Position numbers and translations under genes: made by a program. A stretch of 64,000 nt of DNA from Pontibacter fetidus. Lineage in GTDB: Bacteria; Bacteroidota; Bacteroidia; Cytophagales; Hymenobacteraceae. The DNA lies in contig NZ_JAAEAA010000008.1 in assembly GCF_010119545.1 (NCBI RefSeq), positions 62,001-126,000 of the forward strand, in the 5' to 3' direction. Position 1 is the stretch's first letter. Every line of letters begins with the position of its first letter. The notes under the pieces are model-generated. The model did no database searches. It was not told the DNA's origin and was given only the letters and a program-made list of their open reading frames with translations. Below are positions 26,761 through 34,498 of this stretch, piece by piece.

Positions 26761-27672
26761 ATGACCAAACCAGGAGCATATATACGCCTGATGCGGCCAG
26801 CCAATATCGTTACTGCAGTAGCAGATATCCTGATGGGGTTTGCTGCCTCCGGCGCGGTGATCTTAACGTTTACGCAGGTACGAGGTAATTTCCCTGAAAA
26901 TGGGGTTGAGATACTGGCCTGGCTTATACTTTCAACAATCGGATTGTATGGCGGTGGGGTGGTTTTTAACGATGTGTTTGATGCGGACCTGGATAGAGTG
27001 GAGCGCCCGGAACGACCTATACCAAGCGGAAAAGCGACTTTAACCGGGGCATCTATACTTGGCGCTTTGCTGCTAACAATAGGTATAATCGCTGCGCTAC
27101 AGGTTTCTATAGTTAGCGCCATCATTGCCACTGTTGTCGCCTGCTTAGCTATACTTTACGACTGGAAAGGAAAGCACCACGCTATACTTGGCCCGATAAA
27201 CATGGGCAGCTGTCGTGGCGGCAACTTGTTGCTCGGCGTAAGCGCCATACCTGCTGCCCTGGAACAGCTTTGGTTCATTGCGTTTATACCCATCATTTAC
27301 ATCTCTGCCATCACCATGATCAGTCGCGGGGAAGTGCACGGTGGTAGCACAAAGGCACTAAAAGGAGCTATAGTTTTATACCTGGTTGTTTTTGCAGGCA
27401 TTGCCAGCCTGGCGCTGTTACCGCAGTTCTCGCTTTGGTATAGTTTGCCATTCCTGGGTTTGTTTGCGTACCTGGTGTTTCCGCCTTTGTTCAGAGCTAT
27501 GCCTTCGCCGGAGCCGCAGTTTATTATGCGCGCCGTTAAAGCTGGTATTCTGGCACTGATCGTGATGAACGCAAGCATTGCAGCCGGTTTTGCCGGTTGG
27601 CAATATGGCTTAGCGGTGTTGTTGCTATTACCCTTGTCAGTATTTATGGCCAGGCGCTTTGCCGTAACCTGA
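26761..27672 (+). CDS. eboC: EboC, UbiA-family prenyltransferase
   Basis: An integral membrane protein of about 303 residues with eight to nine helices. The ATG at 26761 is chosen over an in-frame TTG inside eboB. The first Asp-rich motif is NDVFDADLDR (N-D-x2-D-x3-D, prenyl diphosphate/Mg site). The second is reduced to LYDWKGKHH, which keeps the first Asp but not a clear DxxxD. An NMGSCRGGNLLLG motif lies in the middle. UbiA proteins join isoprenoid chains to aromatic or sugar acceptors, so EboC may lipidate or carry the transported precursor. The incomplete second motif leaves open whether it is fully catalytic. Confidence 0.9.
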   Translation: MTKPGAYIRLMRPANIVTAVADILMGFAASGAVILTFTQVRGNFPENGVEILAWLILSTIGLYGGGVVFNDVFDADLDRVERPERPIPSGKATLTGASILGALLLTIGIIAALQVSIVSAIIATVVACLAILYDWKGKHHAILGPINMGSCRGGNLLLGVSAIPAALEQLWFIAFIPIIYISAITMISRGEVHGGSTKALKGAIVLYLVVFAGIASLALLPQFSLWYSLPFLGLFAYLVFPPLFRAMPSPEPQFIMRAVKAGILALIVMNASIAAGFAGWQYGLAVLLLLPLSVFMARRFAVT

Positions 27673-27699
27673 TCTATACTTTACACGCCATTAAGGCTT

Positions 27700-28893
27700 A
27701 TGAGACCAATTATACAAACATTTGCTGTTCAGTTTAACTACGGGGTATACTTTACCGAGGGCTTGTTTGAGCAGGAGAATGCCATGCTGCGCGATGTTAT
27801 ACAGCGGAACAGCAACGCGCCTGCAAAAGTGCTTTTTGTGGTAGATAGCGGCGTAGCCAAAACGCATCCGTTTCTGCTGCAAGCCATCCAAAACTATAGT
27901 TTAGCAAATGCCGATTCACTTATATTGGCAGCCGACCCTGTAATAATACCCGGTGGTGAGACCTGCAAGAACGACCCGGACATACTGCAACAAATACTGG
28001 AAAATATAAACCAACATGGAGTTTGCCGGCATTCGTACTTGATTGCCATAGGTGGTGGCGCTGTGCTGGACCTGGCTGGTTTTGCAGCTGCCATTGCGCA
28101 CCGTGGCATCCGCCATATCCGCATCCCAACTACCGTGCTTTCACAGAACGATTCGGGGGTTGGGGTAAAGAACAGCATGAACGCATTTGGCAAAAAGAAC
28201 TTCCTGGGCACATTTGCTCCGCCGGTAGCCGTTATTAATGACAGTAATTTCCTGCTAACCTTAGAAGACCGCGATTGGCGAGCCGGCATTTCTGAAGCTA
28301 TAAAAGTGGCCCTGATAAAAGATGCCAGCTTCTACAAAAGCATAAAAGCGGATACCAGCTTGCTAAAACAGCGTGACATGCGCGCCATGAACCGACTGAT
28401 ACATCGTTGTGCAGAAATGCATGTGGAGCACATTGGCGGCGGCGACCCATTTGAATTTGGCTCGTCTCGTCCGCTGGATTTTGGGCACTGGGCAGCCCAT
28501 AAACTCGAGCAGCTCAGTAACTATAGTTTGCGCCACGGCGAAGCAGTAGCCATCGGTATTGCCCTGGATGTGATCTACTCAAAACTGTCAGGGATGCTCC
28601 CGGAAGATGCCTGTACCGATATCCTGAATCTGCTTCATAAGCTTGGTTTAGATCTATGTTCTGAGCATTTATCTGTAGAAGAAAACGGCCAGCTAAGCAT
28701 CCTGAGAGGGCTAACTGAGTTTAGAGAGCACCTCGGCGGACAACTGACCATTATGTTACTGGAAAATATAGGTTGCGGCGTAGAAGTGCACCACATCCAT
28801 GAATCCATCGTTAACGCTGCCGTTACAGAGCTGCAGCAGTTCCATCATCAACTTTCAGCCAAACAAGATACCGAACATGTAGTACCCTTATAA
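27700..28893 (+). CDS. eboD: EboD, 3-dehydroquinate synthase-like protein
   Basis: A 397-residue sugar-phosphate cyclase family member. The NAD-binding segment is AIGGGAVLDLAGFAAAIAHRG, preceded by PGGETCKND. Metal and substrate residues are in SEAIKVALI (Glu), LRHGEAVAIG (His) and FGHWAAHKLE (His). RIPTTVLSQNDSGVGVKNSM corresponds to the P-T-x-L-L-A-Q-x-D-(A/S)-x-(V/G)-G-x-K motif, with Asn for Ala. It is a specialised paralogue and not the shikimate-pathway AroB, because it sits inside the ebo operon. A cyclase role on a C7 sugar-like precursor is plausible but not shown. Confidence 0.9.
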   Translation: MRPIIQTFAVQFNYGVYFTEGLFEQENAMLRDVIQRNSNAPAKVLFVVDSGVAKTHPFLLQAIQNYSLANADSLILAADPVIIPGGETCKNDPDILQQILENINQHGVCRHSYLIAIGGGAVLDLAGFAAAIAHRGIRHIRIPTTVLSQNDSGVGVKNSMNAFGKKNFLGTFAPPVAVINDSNFLLTLEDRDWRAGISEAIKVALIKDASFYKSIKADTSLLKQRDMRAMNRLIHRCAEMHVEHIGGGDPFEFGSSRPLDFGHWAAHKLEQLSNYSLRHGEAVAIGIALDVIYSKLSGMLPEDACTDILNLLHKLGLDLCSEHLSVEENGQLSILRGLTEFREHLGGQLTIMLLENIGCGVEVHHIHESIVNAAVTELQQFHHQLSAKQDTEHVVPL

Positions 28894-28904
28894 TACCCTT
28901 AGCC

Positions 28905-30137
28905 ATGATCTTACCAAACGGCACCCACCTTACTTATTGCACCAACATCCATCCCGGCGAAAACTGGAAGGATGTGCTGGCCAGCCTCAAACTATACTTA
29001 CCCGATCTTAAAAAGAAACTATCGCCGGAGGCACCTTTTGGGGTTGGCCTGCGCCTCTCGAACCTGGCCAGCCAGGAACTTTTGATAGGCAATAACCTGG
29101 CTGATTTTAAAAGCTGGCTGGATGCAGAAGGTTTGTATGTGTTTACCATGAACGGCTTTCCGTATGGCGGTTTTCACCAGGAAGTAGTAAAAGATGCCGT
29201 ACACAAACCCGACTGGACCACCCAAAACCGACTGGCCTATACTATAAGATTGGCTTACATCCTTGCCGAATTGCTACCCGAAGGCATGGAAGGCGGCATT
29301 TCAACCTCGCCACTCTCCTACAAGCCCTGGTCAGGTTTTAACAAAGACCGTTTTAAGGAAGTATTCGAGCTTACGGCGATGCATTTGACTATGGTTACCG
29401 AAGAGCTTTTATACTTAAAAGAAACCAAAGGCAAAACCATCCATATTGATATTGAACCTGAGCCGGACGGACTTTTAGAGAACACACAGGAGGTTATCCA
29501 CTTTTACCAGAAATGGCTGTTATACATTGGCTGCAAACGGTTGGCCTGCACCAGAGGCATGTCTCCGGACGAAGCTGTAAATGCGCTGCTCCACCATATC
29601 CGGGTGTGCTATGATGTGTGTCACTTTGCGCTGGCTTACGAGGCCCCTTCCGATACGTTTGCCCGGTTAAAGGCTGCTGGTATACAAATCGGCAAGATAC
29701 AACTGAGCGCTGCTCTAAAAACCGAATTGCCGGAAAGCGAAACTGAACGCGCAACTATAGCTGAGCAACTGAAGCCTTTTGCGGAATCTACATACCTGCA
29801 CCAGGTGGTAGAGCGCGACAGTAACGGCAAACTGAATTATTACTGCGACCTGCCTTACGCCTTGCAGCATATCCAAAAGAAAACCGCCCGTGAATGGCGC
29901 ACGCACTTCCATGTGCCGCTCTTTACAGAGGCATACAACGGCCTGGAATCTACCCAAAGCGACGTAGCAACAGTACTGAACTACATTACTGAGCATCCGG
30001 AATTGACCAGCCACCTGGAAGTGGAGACCTATACTTGGGAGGTGCTTCCGGAGGGCTTGAAAACTGACCTTTCCACATCCATTGCCCGCGAACTGGAATG
30101 GGTAATGCAACATACACAAGTAAAAGAAAATGCGTAA
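28905..30137 (+). CDS. eboE: EboE, metabolite traffic protein (xylose-isomerase-like TIM barrel)
   Basis: A 410-residue soluble protein beginning THLTYCTNIHPGENW, the typical EboE start. Barrel residues that resemble the AP-endonuclease/xylose-isomerase metal site include IHIDIEPEPDG, CYDVCHFALAYE and THFHVPLF. EboE is conserved only with the other ebo genes, and its reaction is unknown. The stop overlaps the eboF start by 8 bp (ATG at 30130, TAA at 30135-30137), a strong sign of coupled translation. Codon use and GC match the rest of the operon. Confidence 0.88.
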   Translation: MILPNGTHLTYCTNIHPGENWKDVLASLKLYLPDLKKKLSPEAPFGVGLRLSNLASQELLIGNNLADFKSWLDAEGLYVFTMNGFPYGGFHQEVVKDAVHKPDWTTQNRLAYTIRLAYILAELLPEGMEGGISTSPLSYKPWSGFNKDRFKEVFELTAMHLTMVTEELLYLKETKGKTIHIDIEPEPDGLLENTQEVIHFYQKWLLYIGCKRLACTRGMSPDEAVNALLHHIRVCYDVCHFALAYEAPSDTFARLKAAGIQIGKIQLSAALKTELPESETERATIAEQLKPFAESTYLHQVVERDSNGKLNYYCDLPYALQHIQKKTAREWRTHFHVPLFTEAYNGLESTQSDVATVLNYITEHPELTSHLEVETYTWEVLPEGLKTDLSTSIARELEWVMQHTQVKENA

Positions 30138-31521
30138 AACCGTTGTGCTGAACGTCGTGGGCCTTTCCGGCTCGCTGATAGGCAACAATACTCCCTTCCT
30201 GAAGCAATGGGCCGCTGGTGCCCGAAATGCCACTATACAGCCTGCTATGCCTGCGGTTACCTGTTCGGTGCAAGCTACCTACTTAACCGGCAAATGGCCC
30301 GAAGAACATGGTATAGTTGGTAATGGCTGGTATTTTAAAGACGAATGCGAAATCAAGTTCTGGCGTCAGTCTAACAAGCTGATTTTGTCACCTAAGATCT
30401 GGGAAGTAGCAAAGGCGATGGATCCAAACTTTACAGTTTCCAACATGTGCTGGTGGTATAACATGTACTCCAGTGCTGATTACTCGCTTACGCCGCGCCC
30501 ACAATACCTGGCAGATGGTCGTAAACTGCCGGATTGCTATACCCAACCAGCTGACCTACGCGATACGTTACAGGCTAAACTAGGCACTTTCCCGCTCTTC
30601 AATTACTGGGGACCGATGACCTCTATCAAATCGAGTAAATGGATAGCAGATGCCTCTAAAATAACCGACGACCTGTACGATCCGAAACTAACACTTATCT
30701 ACCTGCCGCACCTGGACTATAACCTGCAACGTTTCGGGCCCAGAGACCCGCGCATTGCAACAGACCTGCAGGAAATTGATGCCGTATGCGCTGACTTGAT
30801 CAACTTCTATGAAGCCAAAGGTGCCCAGGTAATCGTGCTTTCAGAGTATGGGATATCGGAAGTAAGCCGGCCCGTGCACCTGAACCGCGTGCTGCGCCGG
30901 AAAGGCTACATTGCCCTGCGGGAGGAGCGCGGCACCGAGTTGCTGGATGCCGGCGTGAGTAAAGCGTTCGCCGTAGCCGACCACCAGGTAGCACACATTT
31001 ATGTGAACAACCCTGCCGATATAGCAGATGTGAAAGATCTGATAGCGCATGTTCCGGGTGTGCAGGAAGTGCTGGAAGGTGACGAACGCGACAAGTATAG
31101 AATGGCCCATGACCGTTGCGGCGACCTGGTTGCCATAGCTAATAAAGACTCCTGGTTTACCTATTATTTCTGGCTGGATGATACCAAAGCACCAGACTAT
31201 GCCCGCATGGTCGACATCCATAAAAAGCCCGGCTTCGACCCGGTAGAAATGTTCATCGACCCAACGATACGATTCCCGAAACCACTGCTAGGTCTCAAAC
31301 TTTTGAAAAAGAAACTAGGCTTCCGGACACTGATGGATGTGATACCGTTGGATGCTACATTGGTGAAAGGATCGCATGGAAGGGTGCCCGAAGACAAAGG
31401 AGAATGGCCCGTTTTACTGACGCGACAAAAAGAACTTTTACCGGAAACAGACCTACTGGCAACCGATGTTTTTAACGTAATCCTGCAACATCTCAAAGAA
31501 CCAGAACTTGTACTAAACTAA
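30130..31521 (+). CDS. eboF: EboF, alkaline phosphatase/nucleotide pyrophosphatase family protein
   Basis: A 463-residue member of the type I phosphodiesterase/nucleotide pyrophosphatase family. The nucleophile Thr is in MPAVTCSVQATYLTGKWP, followed by the HGIVGNGW stretch. Other metal-site residues are in LPHLDYNLQRFG, VLSEYGI and KGSHGRVPED. No signal peptide is evident, so it acts in the cytoplasm or at the membrane. It is the last gene of the operon, with a strong terminator 4 bp after the stop. It probably removes a phosphate or nucleotide from the metabolite or carrier. Confidence 0.9.
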   Translation: MRKTVVLNVVGLSGSLIGNNTPFLKQWAAGARNATIQPAMPAVTCSVQATYLTGKWPEEHGIVGNGWYFKDECEIKFWRQSNKLILSPKIWEVAKAMDPNFTVSNMCWWYNMYSSADYSLTPRPQYLADGRKLPDCYTQPADLRDTLQAKLGTFPLFNYWGPMTSIKSSKWIADASKITDDLYDPKLTLIYLPHLDYNLQRFGPRDPRIATDLQEIDAVCADLINFYEAKGAQVIVLSEYGISEVSRPVHLNRVLRRKGYIALREERGTELLDAGVSKAFAVADHQVAHIYVNNPADIADVKDLIAHVPGVQEVLEGDERDKYRMAHDRCGDLVAIANKDSWFTYYFWLDDTKAPDYARMVDIHKKPGFDPVEMFIDPTIRFPKPLLGLKLLKKKLGFRTLMDVIPLDATLVKGSHGRVPEDKGEWPVLLTRQKELLPETDLLATDVFNVILQHLKEPELVLN

Positions 31522-31524
31522 CAC

Positions 31525-31552
31525 AAAGAGCGACTCACAAAAGTCGCTCTTT
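31525..31552. terminator. Bidirectional terminator ending the ebo operon
   Basis: An 11-bp stem AAAGAGCGACT/AGTCGCTCTTT (31525-31535 with 31542-31552), A-rich left and T-rich right, between convergent genes. Confidence 0.9.
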
Positions 31553-31557
31553 TTATT

Positions 31558-31794
31558 TCAATCGGTAAGCTCAGCTACAGATGGCCGGAAAATCAACCAT
31601 ACAACCAACCCGATCGGCCAGGCTAGTAACGCCACCATTATAGCTACCAGCCAGCCCGGTTTGTTACGGCGCTGGGCATCTTTGTAAGCCCACACCACAC
31701 TCCAGCAATAGAGTATAAACATTGCCAACCCCAGTATCAGCCCGACCAACCCGATACCAGCGAAGAAGTTTTCCATGTGCATGGGTGTTTCCAT
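31558..31794 (-). CDS. Small membrane protein, PLDc_N-like
   Basis: A 78-residue protein with two helices (about residues 12-35 and 47-68). The motif WAYKDAQRRNKPGWLVAIMV between them (a D-A-x-x-R turn and an N-K-P-G-W start to helix two), plus the final WLIFRP, is typical of the phospholipase-D nuclease N-terminal (PLDc_N) group. These stand-alone proteins have no known function. Two other ATGs (MHMENFF and MENFF, residues 5 and 7) are possible starts. Confidence 0.75.
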   Translation of the reverse strand: METPMHMENFFAGIGLVGLILGLAMFILYCWSVVWAYKDAQRRNKPGWLVAIMVALLAWPIGLVVWLIFRPSVAELTD

Positions 31795-32207
31795 TGTTAC
31801 AATCCCTTTTTATAGTTTAAAACGATAACAAACAAATTCAGTTTATAACAAACATTATCAGTCTATTATATTCATTTAAAACAATATATACTTTAACCTA
31901 AACTCAGTTACAAAAGTCTATTTAAACCTCATTCAAACTGTACTTAAAACCCTGTAAACCTTATACCTGCCTTAAATGCAACCAGCAGACTATAGTTTGT
32001 TGCATACTATACCTGCCAAACTGCATCTCCTGTCAAAAACAAACTTTCAGTTAAACTTTAAAACAAAACCTGTATTTTACTGATTTCCTAATCGTTGCAC
32101 AAATTAATAAGACACAATGTCATGCTTTGTATTTTGACTTTATTCATGATTCAGGTGCTTTAACTGTGGCTTGTCTTTTAACTCTGTGTTGGCAGGTGCG
32201 TAATTCT
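31795..32207. other. AT-rich spacer, about 410 bp
   Basis: It holds the divergent promoters of the PLDc_N-like gene and the gene at 32208. A long run of A/T-rich sequence lies between 31800 and 32100. No ORF has coding character; the in-frame TTG extension of the next gene begins at 32127 and is judged untranslated. Confidence 0.45.
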
Positions 32208-32867
32208 ATGAACGTAAACGAACTAAACCACAACGCCATGGGACTGAAAGACCTATTGAAAAAAGTGAAGAAGGAAGCAGATGCGCTGAAAGGCGATGCG
32301 GCAAAAGATAAACTATACAGCAACGACAACACCTACCCGGATGCGGCGCTGGCCCGCGAAGCATTTGAGCAGGCAAAGGCAAAACTGTTTGACGTAAACC
32401 GCTGGTCAGCGCTACCAGGCATCAATTCCACTTTTGCACTTTACGATGCTACCGGAAATCAATTAAACAAAGCAGTTGATGCGCCGGGCTACTATATTAA
32501 AATTGAACTCCCAGGCCCTACCCCTGAAAACTGGGTGCAGGTAACGGACGTGCAAGTACAAGAAAACCTGGCTGAGTTTACGGTACGCCCCAGCGAGAAA
32601 CCACAACCCGAACCAGCTGCTGAAAACGTAACCGAACACTTTTTTACAAAGGATGCCAGCAGCACATTCAGGGTAGAGCTGAACGGGAATACCCTGGTGG
32701 CTAACGAGATCGGGAAGAACGAAGTGATAAACAACCAGGGTGAAGAAGCAGGCAACCGGGCCGTAGCCAACACCCTGATTGCGGAAGGTGGGTGGGCCGG
32801 ATTCCAGGGGCTGCAATGGAACAAGCTTACCGCATACCTGGTGCATAAAGAGGATGCGCAGAAATAG
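32208..32867 (+). CDS. Hypothetical soluble protein
   Basis: Family not recognised. From the ATG at 32208 it has 219 residues; a later ATG at 32238 (MGLKDLLKKVKKEADALKGD) is the other likely start. There is no signal peptide or membrane helix. The N-terminal 40 residues are a charged amphipathic helix. Two similar beta-rich halves may follow: NRWSALPGINSTFALYDATG in the first, and WAGFQGLQWNKLTAYL near the end. The gene is immediately followed by the IS1595-family insertion (target duplication 32881-32888), 13 bp past the stop. The insertion does not break the coding region. Confidence 0.7.
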   Translation: MNVNELNHNAMGLKDLLKKVKKEADALKGDAAKDKLYSNDNTYPDAALAREAFEQAKAKLFDVNRWSALPGINSTFALYDATGNQLNKAVDAPGYYIKIELPGPTPENWVQVTDVQVQENLAEFTVRPSEKPQPEPAAENVTEHFFTKDASSTFRVELNGNTLVANEIGKNEVINNQGEEAGNRAVANTLIAEGGWAGFQGLQWNKLTAYLVHKEDAQK

Positions 32868-32880
32868 ACAGGCAGCATTA

Positions 32881-32888
32881 ACATTTTT
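32881..32888. repeat. 8-bp target-site duplication, left copy
   Basis: ACATTTTT directly before the left end of the IS; the identical octamer follows the right end at 34424-34431. This proves transposition and gives the exact element borders. Confidence 0.9.
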
Positions 32889-32931
32889 GGCTCTGTTATA
32901 GATAAAAGTTGATAATGTCGTTATTTCTTTG

Positions 32932-32939
32932 TATCTTTG
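32932..32939 (+). promoter_or_regulatory. -7 box of the transposase promoter
   Basis: TATCTTTG (TAnnTTTG consensus) lies 18 nt before the transposase ATG, with a TTG at 32909-32911, inside the left terminal repeat, at -33 spacing. Transposase binding to the end could therefore repress its own promoter. Confidence 0.55.
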
Positions 32940-32957
32940 TATAAATCAAAGCGATAA

Positions 32958-33974
32958 ATGGCAAAGTCAAAGGTAGATATTCTAAAAGAAATACAGAAGT
33001 TAGATAGTAGAGAATTAAAACTTCTTTCTAATAATATCATCGAGATATTAACCAAATCATCGGAGCAACATAACCAAGTTGCGGAGCAGATAAACGATGG
33101 TATAGAGCGTGGCTGTCCTACTTGTGGCTCTGTGTCTATCGTGCGTTACGGTTATCTACAAAATCGCATCCGTTTCCAGTGTAAAGATTGTAAAAAGACC
33201 TTTACTGATTTAACTGGAACAGCCATATCCTATATCAAGAAGAAGCACCTGTGGGAGCAGTATATCATGCTCATGGTAGAAGGTAACTCGTTACGTGCTA
33301 TCGCTTCCAAAATGGATATTTCACTGAAAACCGCCTTTGACTGGCGACACAAAATACTGACTGCTTTTGAAGAACTACATAAAACCAAGTTCAACGGAAT
33401 TGTAGAAGTGGATGATGTGTGGTTTCTGAAAAGCGAGAAAGGTAAACGTGGATTACAAAACCCAAGAAAGCGTGGTGGAACTAACAAGCGTGGCGATAAC
33501 AATGACCAAGCGAAGGTTCTGTTTTCCGTAGACCGTTCTAAGAACATAGACCTGACTACGGCTTGTATGGGTAGGATAAAGCGTAAGGATTTAGACCGCA
33601 TCTTAGGTAATAAAGTAAGTGCTGATACCAACATCATTTGCTCTGACAAGCACCCATCTATCAAGTCTTTTGCTAAGACACATGGCTTTACGCACTACCG
33701 TATTCATGCTTCTCAAAAGCAGTATTCGGTTGGTAAAATCTACCATGTGAATAACCTAAACAACCTTGCAAAGCGTTTCAAAGACTTCATCAAGCAATAT
33801 AATGGTGTGGCTACGAAGTATCTCCAAAGCTATCTTAACCTGTTTCGTTTTATCGAACTGTTTAAAAAGCAAAGAAGCATGATAAGTGAATTTTACCATG
33901 CTTCTTTAAAAGACAAACTTGCCATCAGCCGTTACTCTAATCTTGAAGAACGTTATCAGATGTTGATAGCTTAG
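32958..33974 (+). CDS. IS1595-family transposase (ISXO2-like, DDN type)
   Basis: A 338-residue transposase. The zinc ribbon CPTCGSVSIVRYGYLQNRI...CKDCKKTF (about residues 53-81) is followed by a helix-turn-helix region (LRAIASKMDISLKTAFDWRH). The catalytic core has the first Asp in IVEVDDVWF and the second in IICSDKHPSIKSF. The third position falls in IYHVNNLNNLAKRF, where the ISXO2 family often has HVNxxE; here it is Asn, as in the DDN subgroups of IS1595. The C-terminal YLQSYLNLFRFIELF is the conserved family end. The frame is complete. It overlaps the convergent passenger gene by 4 bp. Confidence 0.93.
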   Translation: MAKSKVDILKEIQKLDSRELKLLSNNIIEILTKSSEQHNQVAEQINDGIERGCPTCGSVSIVRYGYLQNRIRFQCKDCKKTFTDLTGTAISYIKKKHLWEQYIMLMVEGNSLRAIASKMDISLKTAFDWRHKILTAFEELHKTKFNGIVEVDDVWFLKSEKGKRGLQNPRKRGGTNKRGDNNDQAKVLFSVDRSKNIDLTTACMGRIKRKDLDRILGNKVSADTNIICSDKHPSIKSFAKTHGFTHYRIHASQKQYSVGKIYHVNNLNNLAKRFKDFIKQYNGVATKYLQSYLNLFRFIELFKKQRSMISEFYHASLKDKLAISRYSNLEERYQMLIA

Positions 33975-34366
33975 TGTTGCTCAAAATGGCTTGCATCTAA
34001 CGGCTTCGTTAATGTCAATTTTATAGGGTGTCTTAATCCACCTTTTATCGCAGCTACCGCATTGGAAACAGTGCGATACACTTCTCTATCATAATCTCCA
34101 TCTTCGGGGTCAAAAATAAGATAGGATATAGGTATATTTTTGACAACCACAACACTACTTTCTCCTTTTTCCTCAGCAAACCACAAAGCATCTTCTCTCA
34201 TACTGGAAAGGTATAAATAACGGCTTTGTCCACCATTACCACCCATCCCATAATTTGATGGTTTCCATCCATATTCACATAATAATTCGGCAGAATAAGC
34301 TGATGTGCCATGATATAAATCAATGGTTTCCTCTGTGAACTTTTCAAATACTCTTATATATTTCAT
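33971..34366 (-). CDS. IS passenger gene, ADP-ribosyltransferase-fold-like protein
   Basis: A 131-residue protein encoded inside the IS, convergent with the transposase. LYHGTSAYSAELLCEYGWKP near residue 17 is like the H-G-T-(S/D) strand of ADP-ribosyltransferase and RNA 2'-phosphotransferase (ART-fold) enzymes. YLYLSSMREDALWFAEEKGE (about residues 50-70) resembles their (Y/L)-L-(S/T)-x(5-6)-A-x-x-(Y/F)-A segment. A third catalytic Glu/Gln cannot be placed with confidence. The start MKYIRVFEKF is of a type often seen at the N-terminus of phage-encoded proteins. It is cargo, not part of transposition; a toxin, defence or modification role is conceivable. The fold is a pattern-based inference. 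Confidence 0.55.
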   Translation of the reverse strand: MKYIRVFEKFTEETIDLYHGTSAYSAELLCEYGWKPSNYGMGGNGGQSRYLYLSSMREDALWFAEEKGESSVVVVKNIPISYLIFDPEDGDYDREVYRTVSNAVAAIKGGLRHPIKLTLTKPLDASHFEQH

Positions 34367-34423
34367 TTTGCTTCTATTTTTATGTATATATTAGAAGCAT
34401 CAACCTTTATTTATAACAGAGCC

Positions 34424-34431
34424 ACATTTTT
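34424..34431. repeat. 8-bp target-site duplication, right copy
   Basis: ACATTTTT directly after the right end of the IS, identical to 32881-32888. Confidence 0.9.
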
Positions 34432-34498
34432 TAACTTCGGAGGTTGCCTCACGTTTATTTAAGTAGCAATTATTATTAACCATCACACACTATAAGCT

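Larger units (their letters stand above)
32889..34423 (+). mobile_element. IS1595-family insertion sequence with passenger gene, 1535 bp
   Basis: The ends are 24-bp imperfect inverted repeats: left GGCTCTGTTATAGATAAAAG at 32889-32908 continuing to 32912, right complement at 34400-34423, with 22 of 24 bases matching. The 8-bp duplication ACATTTTT flanks both sides, the length usual for IS1595. It carries the transposase (32958-33974) and a convergent gene (33971-34366) inside the ends. GC is lower than in the surroundings. Both ends, the duplication and the transposase frame are intact, so insertion looks recent. The gap it split was intergenic. Confidence 0.95.

Noticed and set aside
27700..28893. 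Call of eboD as the shikimate-pathway aroB
   Set aside because: Position inside the ebo operon and the Asn in the S-Q-N-D-S-G motif point to the specialised Ebo paralogue.
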